In this document: in pieces, positions 47,836-59,892 of the stretch
Layout of the letters: every line of letters starts with the position of its first letter
How positions within the stretch are numbered: position 1 is the stretch's first letter
Assembly: GCF_010015585.1 (NCBI RefSeq)
Contig: NW_022985093.1
Span: forward strand, 12,239-76,238
Direction: 5' to 3'
From: Eremomyces bilateralis CBS 781.70
Taxonomy: Eukaryota; Ascomycota; Dothideomycetes; Eremomycetales; Eremomycetaceae
Length of the DNA stretch: 64,000 nt
Notes under the pieces: model-generated
Told to the model about the DNA's origin: nothing
What the model saw: the letters and a program-made list of their open reading frames with translations, nothing else
Database searches by the model: none
Position numbers and translations under genes: made by a program

Positions 47836-47868
47836 GCTGAGAGATGGTTGAGAGATGGTTGAGAGGTA
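47836..47868. repeat. Short tandem repeat, 11-bp GAGAGATGGTT units
   Basis: About three copies of an 11-bp unit (CTGAGAGATGGTTGAGAGAT...) in a purine-rich strand. Confidence 0.6.
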
Positions 47869-48565
47869 GAGGGATATGAAGTTTAGAGGAGAGCTGACCT
47901 GAAAGATCTTCCGGAGTGTAGAAATTTAAAGGAAGGAAGGGAGGCAGTGTGGGCTATGATGAAGAGTAGAAAGACTAATAGTAGAAGAGTGAATGGCAAG
48001 AAGTGGTGAATGTATGAAGAGCTAATGAGTAACCAATGAATGAACGAGTGAAGGGGTAACGAGGGAGTTGATAATGGAGGAATTGGTCCCGATGGAATTG
48101 GGAAGGTGATGACAGCGACCACAGCACCACGACTCCAACATAATTAATGGACATACCTGTACTTGGCTTCCTCAACGACACGATTTTAACCTTGGATTGA
48201 AACCACTTTTTTCGATCTTCGATATCAAATCACCCTCCGACGTCCTGAAGTCGGCCCCCAGTGTGCCAGAAACCATGGATCCTTTTACATTGGACCTGAC
48301 CTTATTAGAACACAACACTGTGCTTGCCTTCTGCCTTTAACCACGCACCTCTTTCTGATTCTGTTGAGATCTTATCAATTACTGGTAATCGGAAGAGTCA
48401 CCTAAGACACACGATGATCATTTGGACCTGACGTTTCGAGTGCACCGCTGGGGGTGGCTTTCAGGCAATGGTTGAAGTATCCAAAATCTGGAAATCACCA
48501 GCACCGACGAAGGCACAGCTTTACTATCTTATACGTTCCTTTCAATCAGATAGTTTGCTGCCATC

Positions 48566-49006
48566 TTGATCGTCGGTTTACGTAGACTGCACTGTGGCTG
48601 CTTTCGTCAAAGCAACTGGGCCATGACCGTACAGCGATACAATGAGAAAGCACCGATAGATGCCAAAAATATAGATAGATTGAAGTTGATCCTTAATGAG
48701 CGTACACACTACAGGAATACGCTCATCTTATATGTTCTGTATACAATTGATGGTCGTGGGGACCTTGGTTTCCTCAAAACGAGCGAAGAAGCAAAGAAAG
48801 AAGCGTTGGTGATATCGTGGGGTGTGGGATGCTCCTCCACGTGGGAACCAAGGGGGAACCATGGGGGAACCATGGGGGCTAGACCACCTAAATACGACTA
48901 AGAAATGGGGGCTTGGTAGAGAGACCGGCGGATCCCGAAAAATAGAGATGTCCTGAAAGCCTAATCTCTGACAGATGCACCAATGAAAACACAGATATTC
49001 TGTGAC
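48566..49006 (+). repeat. Dispersed repeat, copy B (probable LTR-retroelement fossil)
   Basis: Positions 48688-48985 match 817-1117 in reverse. The left part (48600-48760) resembles 3190-3330. The right end ACACAGATATTCTGTGACA matches the end of the fossil at 3584. An open frame of about 110 residues is present but has no host-gene features. Broken; family uncertain, LTR-type most likely. It lies about 100 bp beyond the 3' end of the MFS gene. Confidence 0.5.
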
Positions 49007-49108
49007 AGGAACACCTACATAGTACTACACCGGAGGTGTGGGGCGGTCATGGGGCACGGTTAAGGCGTTTAGGACTAAATATTCCTAAGGCCCTTCCAAC
49101 CTTGCTGC

Positions 49109-51550
49109 TTACATGGCCCAGCCAAACCGCTGTCTATTTCGCTTTCCTATATTCCTAAGGCGCAATCCGTGGGCATACATCTTAAGAGAAAAGTTAGTAA
49201 TGAGTTCGAACATTATTTCATGATAAAGGACTTACGATCGGTAAGAAGGGGAGGCCTAGTCCGATTGATAGAAATGCTAGCATACCAACGCCCCAACCAA
49301 TGCCAAGAGTATCAAACAGTTGATCACCGAATAACGGGAAGACTAAATATTGAGGTTAGCCCTCTGGAATTATCGAGTGATATATAGGGGAGGATCTGGT
49401 TAATCATACGTACCACCCGCGAATAAGCATCGAAGCACGGAAACTATGGGAGGGTTGTCCGTGTTAGAGCGGCCTAAAAGACTAGGGTGTTGTTATTGAT
49501 TCTAACTTACGTCCAGCTAAAGCAGAGGCCGGGAAGTCAAAGCTGTCGATGATGTACAGCTGAATCGCCAGCTATATAAATACAAGGTTACTGACCCGCC
49601 TAGAAGTCGCATTAAGAGCCAGTGTGAACTTACATATGTGTTCGTGACTCCAATGCTGAATATAGCCATGCCTAACAGGGGCTAATGAAGATTAGAAATA
49701 AGGATGGTAAGCATGGGTTGGATTAATAAACGGACCACGATGAAATGCGTCTTCAGAGCACTAAATCCATATATGAAAAGTCCGACCGCCACCAGCAAGG
49801 CTCCCGGGAAGGCACTCAATAATCTGGCAGCCAGCTTTATGTGAGTCGCTGTTACATGAGAGTGGCATCACCGGGGATCTAATACCTGGACTCGGGCTTG
49901 TAGTCTCCTTGGACTTGCCTCTTGTAAATGATATCCAGCACTTTGGCGGTCACTAGCATACCGATTAGGGCACCAACACCTACGGAAAGAAGGTCGACGC
50001 CGATGATGCCCTCGGAGTGGCCGTAACCGTCGCCCAGGACAATGTGGAACTGCGAATTTTTGAGCACATAGTTGGTGTCAGAGGGGTCAATAACAAATAG
50101 GGAGATGTACCGTGACAATGACGAGGTATAGTACTCCAAACACGAAGGCGTAATAGAGAGACAATAGCATGAGAGCCGGATCGAGAATGAGATACATAAC
50201 TGGTAGGTCAGCAGCAGAAGCGAATGAAGGGGGCTAAGAACATGAGCAACTGACCTGGCCTAATAGCAGATCCTATCAATGAGGTGGCCGGATGCCTGTC
50301 CGGTTCTTCAGAGTTCAACGTGAGCACTGTGTAGAGCTGGTCGTCCGGCCGTTGATTTTGTTCCTTAGCCAATCTGCGACTGAGTAGGATAGGGACGTGA
50401 GACTCCTTGAGAGTAAACTGCGCACCAACTTCCAGCACTATAGAAACGATTGCCTAGTCCAATGGATCAGGTCGATTAGTCGAGGATCGCGAACGCATTG
50501 CAAGACTAGTAGCTTACCGGAACCCAGCACGTCCACCTCCAAGAAGCTCGCTCGGACATCCACCCACCGCAGACAGGCCCTAGTATGGGCCCCAGCATAC
50601 TATGATAGGTCAGCGGAATAGGTCAGTCAACGTGAGGAACACTGGCTTAGAACCTACACTGCCGTGCCAATGGCTGCGGAAGCCTTTGCCCTGGTTCTCA
50701 GGTCCCAAATATCCGTGAGGACCCCACCAAGGACCGCAAGCGACGCCGACCCACCCGCTCCCGAGAAAAATCTACAGACAGCGAGCTGGGCAGTCTGATT
50801 CCCACAAATCAGCAATATGTTTCAAATCCCCGATATGGGGTAATGGCATAGCTGGACTCAGAAACGGGTGCTATACCGTCTGCGAAAAACCTGCTCCGAT
50901 GCAAAAGGCGCAGAACACGACATTTCCTGTCCGAAGGACAATGGTTCGACCGAAGAATTCGCTCAGCGGGGCGAGGAAGATGGGCGCGACAGCGAAGGCA
51001 AGAAGGAAGACGGCGACTTGGAGAGCTCCCCGGATGGGGTTGGTTTCGCCAACATCGGCCATCATGGCTGGGAGGGATGGGGCAAAGATAGTGCCTTGTT
51101 GGAGGATGAAGTTAGCTAGAGGACCACACGTAGAATGGAATGGATTGGAAATTGGGGATGTACTGGGGGATTACTGGTGAATGGGGCCAAGAAGCAGTAC
51201 AGCCCGACCATAACCGTGACAATCCATTTCTTCTCCGCCGTCCAACTCTGCCTTCCGGTTAGCTACCCGTGTCCCTTTTCAAGACACGGATTATGTTTCT
51301 GAACGTACTCGGGGGCTTTCTCCAGCTTCCGTGGAGAGAACGACAAGAGCTACGAGACGCACGAGTTTCAGCAAGACAGGATGCCCTTTGGCAAGATATG
51401 ATCAGGGTATCTACCTGCATCAAGGTCCTTCAAATCCTCCCCCCCATACGTGATTCGATCCGGATTAGACTCTCGCTCCTTCAGGATCTCCTGGTAGCGA
51501 ACTGCCACTCGAGATCGAGGTGGGCAAGTGCTGGGTTTGCTATCCGACAT
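49109..51550 (-). CDS. MFS multidrug-type transporter (DHA1-like), intron-rich
   Basis: The ATG at 51550 gives a cytosolic N-terminus (MSDSKPSTCPPRSRVAVRYQ...). About eleven short introns then separate membrane exons. These include SWTAEKKWIVTVMVGLYCFL, TIFAPSLPAMMADVGETNPI, APLSEFFGRTIVLRTGN (loop 2-3 motif), MLGPILGPVCGGWMSERASW with RWTCWVP (DHA1 motif C), VSIVLEVGAQFTLKESHVPI, DPALMLLSLYYAFVFGVLYL, LLSAFPGALLVAVGLFIYGF, PLLGMAIFSIGVTNTY, LAIQLYIIDSFDFPASALAG, LPLFGDQLFDTLGIGWGVG and the tail YAHGLRLRNIGKRNRQRFGW. The stop is TAA at 49111-49109. Phases agree at the junctions checked, so the gene looks live. The junction after exon 1 (probably GTATGG...GGAAG) is the least certain. The divergent partner is a zinc-cluster regulator. 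Confidence 0.82.
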
Positions 51551-52203
51551 GTGAGAGAATGAGGGTTGGTTGAATATGATTGAAATGAAGAAGGATATTA
51601 CTCTTGTTTTTTCTCAGACTCCGGTCTATAGGGACTATTTATATACTGTCTCTACAGCATCTCTACATATTTCCCTGCTGACGGCACCAGCAAGATTCGG
51701 TATCGGCCGACCGGAGCCGATCTGATAAAGTAGAATGCCGGAGAGCCCCTTGAGAGCCCTTGGTTTGGCTGCATTATCTCTCAGACCTGAGCGTTGGCGA
51801 GGTACAGGACGATCTAATACGGCATCCTTGATATATGAGACCCATTGTGGACCTGATAATCCTTGATCACAGAGGGTCGGACCGATGAATGGATCGGATT
51901 TAGGCCCCGCTTTTCTCGGCCGATGACTTCGTCTAGGACATCAAAGCCGGTCACACTTGGCTGTTTGGCTCTCGAATCACGGTGAATAAGTTCGATCTCC
52001 TAGAGCTCTGTCTCATACTTAGTTAGTAAGATCCCATCGAATGTGCCCCGACTCACATTAAATGCCAGCCTCGAACAGCCTCGCTGATATCGGGCCGCCC
52101 CAGTTAATCGGCTGGATTACGAGGTCGGATATAATGACATAAAACCACATTCCTATCGGCCGATGAATTCCCACGCCATCCTCTCCCTCTAGATTTACAG
52201 ACC
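51551..52203. promoter_or_regulatory. Shared MFS/regulator promoter region with three TCGGCCGA palindromes
   Basis: This 653-bp divergent region has the 8-bp palindrome TCGGCCGA at 51703-51710, 51916-51923 and 52156-52163. The last two extend to TCGGCCGATGAMTTC. A CGG/CCG inverted pair with no spacer is the kind of half-site arrangement bound by Zn2Cys6 dimers. That the adjacent regulator binds here is inference. Confidence 0.55.
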
Positions 52204-54438
52204 ATGACGGAGGATGGTGCTTCATCTCGTAGTCGGCCAATCAGGTCGTGTCAGAGATGCCGCAACTTCAAAGTCCGCTGCAGTAGGGCCAGACCGCGAT
52301 GTAAGAGGTGCATCGTCGCCGATGTCGACTGCGTGTACGCTTTTGGGGGCACGCCTTTTACCGGCATATCCCCCAGAAGCGAGTCCTCAGTCGAATTGGT
52401 CGTTTCGGAGGCTCAACCTGGGAACCCACGACATTCTGCGAAGAAGAGGCGGTTGGGTGACAATGACCGCGCCCAGGTTCCCTTCCAGGCCACATTTATG
52501 CTTCAACAGCGATCGCGTCCGGAGAGGAAAAGCCCTGATGGAATGCGGCCCAATTCAGTCGCCAAACGAGAACGTGCTATTCTCTCCTGTCTTCGATGCA
52601 GGAAGCTCAAGGTACGGTGTGACCGAGGCGTACCATGCACTCGCTGCGCAAACAACCACAGAAAATTGGAGTGTGTCTATTCCGATTTAAGTATCTCGGG
52701 GTTCTCCAACACCCATCCGGTCCATCTCAACAATTCGAACGCACTTGGCGGTGTCGCCACATACTTTGTTGACAACTACTGGGATCAACGGTTCCATAAT
52801 GGCACACACTGGAAGAATTTACTCCACGAGGTGAGTCAGTGCGTAACATGCCAATTGTTACCGTCTTGCAGTCAAGGAATCCGGGAACTAATTCCGCCAT
52901 ATTAGATCGAGGAGCTTCTGCACAGAACTCCCGGGGAGCACACAGGAGATTTGTCGAACGGCGACCCGCATCCCCATAGTTCGGCAGGGGCTCCCGTTGT
53001 GCTCTCGATCAACTATCCCTTCAGCGACCATGACAACTCTCACCAATCCATCACGCTTCTTCTAAATAACCTACCACCGCGGTCTACTCTGGAAGCATTT
53101 ATAGCCCATTACATGGACACGATCGAGAAGACGTACCACCTCCTAGACACTGATGCGTTCGAGACAGAGGTGCGAGATTTCTGGAGCTGGAAACGAGGAT
53201 CCGCCAAGCCTCGACCCGACGACGGTTGGCTAGCCCAGTACTTCATGATCATCTCTCTAGGATGCCAGGCCCATGAATTCATTGCCCAGGCAACTAAATC
53301 GAACGGATACTCAGACTTGCCAAACCGTCTCTTAACAGGGGCAGAGATGTGTCTCCGACGCACCCCGTTCTTATTCCAACCGACACTGACAAACATCAGG
53401 ACGCTCTGCTTGATGGTAATCTCTAAGCAGGTCTACACCATGTCCTGTCACCAGTCGGATACGTGCTGGCCGCTTACTGGGATGATCATTAGACTGGCCA
53501 TGGGCATAGGGTTGCACACCGACCGCCTTCCTATTGTGGAATTGTGGTCCTGCCATGAGCGAAGAATGCGTCGACGGCTCTGGGCATCAGTTGTGTTTCT
53601 GGAGATGCGTCAATCGCTCATCTGTGGCATGCCTCTCCTGTTGCGTCCCTGCGACGTTGCCTGTCTATCGAAAGGCACTCCCTCGCCCTCATTCAACAAC
53701 ACCACCCCTTCCTCGGCAATAGAGAACCATAGCTGGACATCGTCGCCAGTATCGGCCGACTCCGAACCCACGCTTCTTGAGAGCACCTTCGGCACAGCGG
53801 TCCCGCTCCTGATCCAAGCAATTGACCTGGCCACCGGAGATACCGACGATCCCGCCACGTACACACAAGTCGTCCAAGTCGACGAAGCCCTTCGAAACCT
53901 CATCCGCTCCTCTGGCGTCGGTCTTCGACCACCAGTCTTCCGCACCGATACCGACTGGCCCTCCTCCACCTCCATCGATCTGGAAGCATGTACCCTCGAC
54001 ATCTTTTTCCGGCAGACTCTCCTAGCTCTACACTCGCGCTTCGTACTCGGCTCGACAACCTGCGCCGCAGCGGCGCACCCTGACTCAGGGTTGTCTTCCC
54101 TCGAGAGCGCCCTGGCAGTCTTGTCCCTGCAGCGGAGTCTCTGCGACGGCGATGGGTGTGAGCCCGCACAGAACAGCTCCACTGCCTGGTTTGCGGGACT
54201 GTTTCGGTATGAGTTCTTCACTGCAGCTATGACTGTGTGTTGTCAGCTTGTGCGAGGGCTGGTGGTTGAGGAGGGGCCGATGGCGGTTAGGCGGGAGGAT
54301 GGGCCAGCGGGTATTATGCTGGAGGCCTTGAAATCGTGTAGGGATATTTGGAGCAGGGAGAGGAGCGCATCGGTGTGTAACGGAAAGGCACATGCGCTTG
54401 TTGATAAGTTGGTTGAGGTGTTGCAAGGGAGCCGGTGA
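52204..54438 (+). CDS. Zn2Cys6 transcription factor with two tandem zinc clusters
   Basis: A fungal nuclear regulator. The first cluster, about residues 15-43, is C-QR-C-RNFKVR-C-SRARPR-C-KR-C-IVADVD-C (CX2CX6CX6CX2CX6C). The second, about residues 130-158, is C-LR-C-RKLKVR-C-DRGVP-C-TR-C-ANNHRKLE-C (CX2CX6CX5CX2CX8C). A short intron (about 52831-52904) joins LLHE to IEELLHRTPGEHTGDLSNGD. The fungal-specific middle homology domain follows: LEAFIAHYMDTIEKTYHLLD, CWPLTGMIIRLAMGIGLHTD and ERRMRRRLWASVVFLEMRQS. It ends VDKLVEVLQGSR. About 720 residues, with all twelve Cys present. The second cluster is the more canonical. The divergent MFS gene is the likely target. Confidence 0.9.
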
Positions 54439-54838
54439 TAGTAAGGGAGTGGGGTCGAGGCTTTTTACGGTACGGTCCGTGACTATACTGTACGGCGCAG
54501 ATTCGCGACTCAGAAGATACTGCCTGAGAATAGAACCGGGAGACTATGAGTGGGAACTAGTCTCCGGAGCTCAATTTGACTTGCTGCTGGCAATGCACAA
54601 GAACTGATGATGTGTCAGGGGGTTCGGCTGGTGTATCATGAAAGATGGATCGGATACTGCATTACGAAAAGTTTAGGCGCAAATGTTCTTTTCGTTAGAC
54701 TGCTAGGAGGCAATCATCGTTATAATGTGCCTCGAGGCGTATAGATAGCCAATGACAGAAGGACAGTCTGCACCATCAACCCAGTTAGCTTCCCATTGGT
54801 AGAAACTACAGGTTTCCTTCTACTCATCCCAGTATCTT

Positions 54839-55246
54839 CTACTTCATACCCACGATCATGATTGCCTTCACTGACATCATGGCATTCACTGGCCCAATGT
54901 GAGCCAGTCGATTGCTATATTCCGATCGTATAGATGTGATCTCTGGTGCTTTTGCACTATAGGAAAGCTTTTCGGTGGCGTTGCGATGAGCCTTGCGTCT
55001 CCCGGATGCAAAAAATGCTACAAGTCCCACAATGGAGAGAGATCCCACGACGGTTCCAATAGCAATGTCGGCCCTTTCGCCAGTGGACCGACCGCTTGAC
55101 GATTCGGCAGCAGTAGGAACACTACCGCATGAAGGTGTGGTAGCTGGAGGAGAGAACTCGGTCGACGTCACATTAAAGCAAGGCACTTGAATGTCAAAGT
55201 TGGTATTCTCCACGAAGGTCTGCAAGGTGAGGGCTGTTAGAGGCAT
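54839..55246 (-). CDS. Single-pass membrane protein, C-terminal part only recognised
   Basis: The frame shows an extracellular Ser/Thr/Pro stretch (PCFNVTSTEFSPPATTPSCG, then SSSGRSTGERAD). One transmembrane helix follows (IAIGTVVGSLSIVGLVAFFA), with a GRRKAHR stop-transfer and a short tail. An intron acceptor (CCTCACCTTGCAG) with a CTAAC branch lies just before TFVENTNFD, so an upstream exon must exist, but I could not find a convincing signal peptide. Architecture is that of wall-sensor or receptor-like proteins. It may be a shortened gene. Confidence 0.4.
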   Translation of the reverse strand: MPLTALTLQTFVENTNFDIQVPCFNVTSTEFSPPATTPSCGSVPTAAESSSGRSTGERADIAIGTVVGSLSIVGLVAFFASGRRKAHRNATEKLSYSAKAPEITSIRSEYSNRLAHIGPVNAMMSVKAIMIVGMK

Positions 55247-57246
55247 TCACCCAACATTGTGGAGACCAGGAGCTGCAGTGACCGCCATGTTTCCGTACTA
55301 CGAAGTTCGTGTGCTGGACGCGTGTGATGAAGGAGTGGCTGAACTTTGAGGAGGCCAGGGAGCAGCCGAACCTTTATACCGTGAAACGAACTCGTCTTCT
55401 TCCCTCCCAGCTCGCCTACGAAGTCAAAGGCGCGAAAAGCAGTTGGCCGCGGCTTCCGAATTCGGTCCTGTGAGAAGAGCGGGCGTAGAGGGACCAAACC
55501 TATTGGTTCAATCTAGGGGTAGGAGACGTATCAAATGGCGCCCTTAGCCTTAGAAGAGTAAACCCGCCTCCTGACCTTGGGAGAATCGGACGGGCCATTC
55601 CCAGCCGAGACTTGGCCAGCCAATTAGTCATGATATCGCCTCCATTCTTTTCTGTTGGAATGAAGTAGACTGGACTGATGTGTCCCCTTCGGTCTTTGAA
55701 GGAGACATGACCTGTGCTCTCGTCCGGTAGAGGGTCGCACGCTTCAGGCACCGCAGATGCGCCTCGTCCGGACTGCAATGTTCCGTATGGATCTACCGTT
55801 TCCTCCAAGCTTGGACCGGAACGACAGCCTCATTGGCGCGAATCCGGCGTTCTGAAGTTTTCCATCTGGCGATCACCTCTTGAAGAAGGGTGAGCGCGTG
55901 ATCCAAGCCGTGTCGCACCTACGATGGAGCCATCCATACAAGGGCTGCAGGTTGCTATATTTCAGAGACAGCGACGCGTGGATTCGCTCGTATTCGCTCG
56001 TATGCATTCTCGGGGAATCTAATCCGAAGTTCCTGCGTGACAGCGTTGCGGCATCTCCGGGGCGGAGGCGTCGTGCATCCTGCATCCTGCGTCATGCATG
56101 TCCAGTGACAGCGCCATCGCTTCCTCACGACCCAGTTTGGGTTTGAGCGAACCCCTCCGCCCCTTTCACGCCCCTGCAGTCCGACCATCCCGACCTCCTC
56201 GACTGCTCTAGATGCTGCCTGGGGCGCGGGCTGAGCAGGTTTTCTTGAAGATCCTTCGGGATCGCCGGGTGTTAGATAGATTCCTAGCATACCAACCTGC
56301 TTCTAGAAAGCCGAGGCGCTAAAGGAGGCGTAACGTCTCGCCGTCCCCCCATTTTCTGGCCGTTGTGCAAAAAAGCAACCTCCTTTGCTCGCCTCGCCTT
56401 GCTTTTCCTTCCTTTCCTTTTCAATCTAGACCGACTCAGCCCATGAGACCGGCAATGCCACGTAGCAACAAAAAGGAATGAAAACAATGATACAGGGATT
56501 CAGGGATAATCAAGTGCAGTGGACCTTATGGCCGTCCCACTATGACTTAGAATTAAGGATGACGGTGGACCGAGGCCGCAGGAATCGGCGTGGCCGATCG
56601 GGATCAACGGCCTTTAATGTCAGAGGCTGCGAGGGAGCAGGGCATGAGCGAGATAATCGGCCGCCCTGAGTTTGGGCAGGACCCGTGGAGAGCAAGGAGG
56701 TTGAATTCGGGGAGACGGTCAGTTCTCACTCGAGCAAGAGAGAGAAAAGGCACAGGGAAAGAAATGGGAGGCGTGTCTAGCAAATCAAATTAACGAGGTT
56801 CTCGAGAACGAAATGCCCGGCAAACGATACTATAGCGTAGACGGACAGAGTGCAACACTTTGAACGGCGACGCGCAGGAAGTGGGGCCGAAAGGGAATAC
56901 GGCAAAAGCAGAAAAAACAGGGCGGCGAGCACGGAGAAGGCGGGAAGGAGCTGAGGGTGGGAAGCTGAAAGAGAACCAGGGAGCGAGGGGTCAGAGCAGT
57001 CGTGATCCATCAGTCGCTGCAGTTGTTGAGGGGGTAAAGGAAAAGGGAACAGAAAACAATGAAATAAAACGGTAGAAGAAGGGAGTGGGATGCGAGTTTT
57101 ATATGTTGAGGTCAAGGGAGGCAGACAGGCCGGAGGAGGCGGGAAATCTTCGGATAGTACCCGTCAACCAATGAGGGGCGGGGGTGGGCTCGGTCTTCCA
57201 AAAAAGGCAATCCGCCCATTCCGGCGGTCGACCTGCCGTCGCAACT
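55247..57246. other. No convincing gene (about 2.0 kb, GC-rich with purine-rich tracts)
   Basis: Many overlapping frames occur because of high GC, none with a motif. The 56650-57100 segment has a strong purine bias on the plus strand. It may be regulatory or leader sequence for the gene starting at 57616. Confidence 0.4.
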
Positions 57247-57249
57247 TTT

Positions 57250-57326
57250 ACTAAGTTAACTAACTAGTTAATTAGTAACTAAGTTAGTTAACTTAAGTTA
57301 GTTAGTTAGTAACTAACTAGTTAATT
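57250..57326. repeat. Low-complexity TTAGTTA/TAACTAA repeat able to fold on itself
   Basis: About 77 bp are made almost only of TTAGTTA and TAACTAA words, with AACTAACTAGTTAATTA present twice as a direct repeat. Because the words are complements of each other, the tract can form hairpins. Confidence 0.75.
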
Positions 57327-57615
57327 ATGGATGTTCCGTAACTACATGAGTCTGACGTCCAAATAGCTTGCTGCGGCATTGGCTTCTGTCGTCCGTCTCA
57401 TTGAAACATTCCCCACCAACCCCTGTCCCCTACCGATTCGTATCAGAGCGTATCACGATCCCAAGGAGTTTCAAGAATGCGCCATTATTCCAGTTCACAG
57501 TCGGGAGCTTCTATACCGATCCCTTTGCATCACGGAATGGGCTCTAGATAGCTCTGCCTTTTCACGAACCCCAGCTTCGATGAATTCATTGCGATCTGTT
57601 TAACAATCGTGGGAG

Positions 57616-59892
57616 ATGGAGCAGTCGCCTTTGTCCCAACAGGCACGGCCAGACGTGTTTCAACCGAAAGTCATTAAACTCTATGAATCTCTTCTTCTGG
57701 TACTTCCATGTTCTCCAAGTCCCTCTCCAAACTTCATGACTAACAGGGTCCAAGGATGATGAAGACGAAGCGGAGAAGCCCGAAGGTTTCTGGCGGGAGT
57801 TCTTCCTCCATAAACCAGATACTGCTGGTCTCCGACAACTCCTCGCCAATCTGACACCAGACGATATGCTGCACCTCCAAGTCCGTATGACTTCCGTGGA
57901 TTCCATACTTGCTGTGCTCACCATGTCGTAGTTTCGAACCCAACAGTTGGTGTCCCATGCGATCGCATATATCAAGACGGGAAGGGGGCCTTCCGATGAA
58001 GTCGCTCTGGATGTAAGTGTTCCCTCTGCCGTCATACACGGCATACGTGGGCTCACTCATCAGACTTTGACGGTGTTTCTAGTCTCCGTAATGACGAAAC
58101 GATACACAAACCCAAGCGCCGATATCATTGCCATCTTAACCGGCCTTAGCGACGCCGACGCGACTTTCGCGGACTTAGTATCTGCCTTGGACTGGACGAT
58201 GCGAAATGGAAGAACATGTAAGGCTGCTTAAAAGCTGGGGATTGATGGGGATCAATTGCTGACCGTCAGGATAGTGCAACTCAAGCTCCGTGCTGTAAGA
58301 GTGGCCTTGTCGGTTACATCTGGATCATACCAGACGGGACTGGTCTCATACTTCACTCATAAGGATCTATTCCCTGCTCTCATGAAGGTCCGTAGGTAGA
58401 ACCAATCTACAAGGAATGGAATGTTAACGTTCTTGCAGCTCATCCAGGAGTCAGACGCAACCCAAGCCGCCGAGCCATTCGTCCTCCTAGGCCTTTTGGC
58501 GAACTACAACAAATTCGAGTTCCAGAATCCTTACCAACTACGACTCAACGACTTCGTGAACGACGCGACTATGAAGATGATTGTATCTTGTATTGGTACT
58601 GTCTGTGCCTCGATTCGGGATCGATATGTCACAGTCCAGGACGATGCTCCAGAAGGATGGTCGCTGGGGACGACTCTCACATACTTCGGACTGGGCGGGC
58701 TTGCATCTAGGCCGTCAACTCCAAGTGCCAATTCGGAGGAAACGGCCGCTGCTTTTGCCTCGCTGTATGATTGCCTCCCAGAATACGATATGACGATAGC
58801 TAACGGATCTCTCAGACCAAGTCCGGACGTTGCGATCTTGCTGCCGACTTACGATTTTGTCAACGCAAATAAGCTGTTCTGCTCGAACTTTGTCCTGAGA
58901 ACGGCAGACACCAAACTCCAGCATTCCGCGTTTGGCAATTATCTTTCCCTGACTTCATATCTTTTCCAGCATGCCCATCGGTCAAACCGAGCGACTTACT
59001 ATACGTACATCAGCCTTTACACCATTCAAATCCTTGTTGAAGACCCGATCCTCGTCAAGCATACTTGTAGCGAAGAGAGCAAGACTTCGGTGCGGTTATG
59101 TCGGCAGAGACAACCTTTTTTGCCTGCGATCAAAGGAGACCGGGAACTGTGCCCGATTCTGTTGGATCTCATGATCGACGGAATCAATCACAACCTAAGG
59201 CGACGACTCGATGTGCAATTCTACCTTCTGTGCATCGGCATCTTGTTGAGAATTATATCCTTCATGGCGAAGTCACGAACGAGAATCGGTAAGATCCCAT
59301 ATGCCGTGAATTAAGAATACTAGGCTGACACCAACCAGTTTATCATTGGGCTGAACTCTGGCGGTCACTCCTTTCTTTCATTCGCTTCCTCACATCATAC
59401 GCTTCCGACATCAAACCACTTACCAATTCCCATCGCCTTGTCGAGTCCCTCACCGAACTTATCGCGCTGTCGCTCTCTGTCGGAGAATCATTTCTCCCCG
59501 ATACAGCATCCTATGACGACTTGTTCTACAAGTTGGTGGAGACCGGCGATACGTTGACGAAATTCCGTGATGCTTACAATCTCCGGGTATCTCGTTCATC
59601 AAGCATGAGTCACCCTACCCGCGAATCCAGTTCCATCGAAATCTTGACTGGAGTGTCCAGTCATTACTATAGTCTGTTGGAAACGCAAGGGAAAGGAAAG
59701 CTACGAAGCAAGCACTTGAGTCCAAAGGAAGTAAGTAACGTCATCAAGCAAGGGTATGAGACTTTATCGATTCAAGGTCGAGAGGATCTGGATCAGTGGG
59801 AGGGATATCGAGAAGCGGATCATCGCGCTGTGATGAAACGAGTGGCGAGAATGGCTGTGGAAGACGCGAAGCTCCTCATACAGGAAATGTAA
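57616..59892 (+). CDS. ARMH3-like armadillo-helical protein (DUF1741)
   Basis: The ATG at 57616 gives MEQSPLSQQARPDVFQPKVI with KLYESLLL. After an intron comes DDEDEAEKPEGFWREFFLHK, the conserved family block. Further introns, all in phase, lead to DDMLHLQ|QLVSHAIAYIKTGR, TLTVFLVSVMTKRYTNPSAD, LQLKLRAVRVALSVTSG with YQTGLVSYFTHKDLFPALMK, LLGLLANYNKFEFQNPYQLR and EGWSLGTTLTYFGLGG. The last intron (about 59289-59338) joins RTRI to YHWAELWRSLLSFIRFLTSY. It ends AVEDAKLLIQEM. The human homologue (C10orf76/ARMH3) works with GBF1 and PI4KB at the Golgi; a similar role here is inference. An upstream frame at 57379-57603 is not part of it. Confidence 0.85.

Larger units (their letters stand above)
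46825..48565. other. Gene-poor stretch (about 1.7 kb) with short tandem repeats
   Basis: No convincing gene. A minus-strand frame at 47534-47785 is Cys/His-rich at its start (CKTTGFCDKHAVYCDKHKRS) and ends in a GHQGHQGHK repeat. I could not connect it to flanking exons and treat it as a possible remnant. Confidence 0.4.

Noticed and set aside
48566-48901. Open frame of 111 residues as a host gene
   Set aside because: Its second half is duplicated near 1 kb and its ends match LTR-like debris, so it is repeat-derived.
56777-57115. Minus-strand frame of 112 residues with hydrophobic runs
   Set aside because: It is the complement of a strongly purine-biased tract, which creates Leu/Pro/Ser-rich frames by composition alone.
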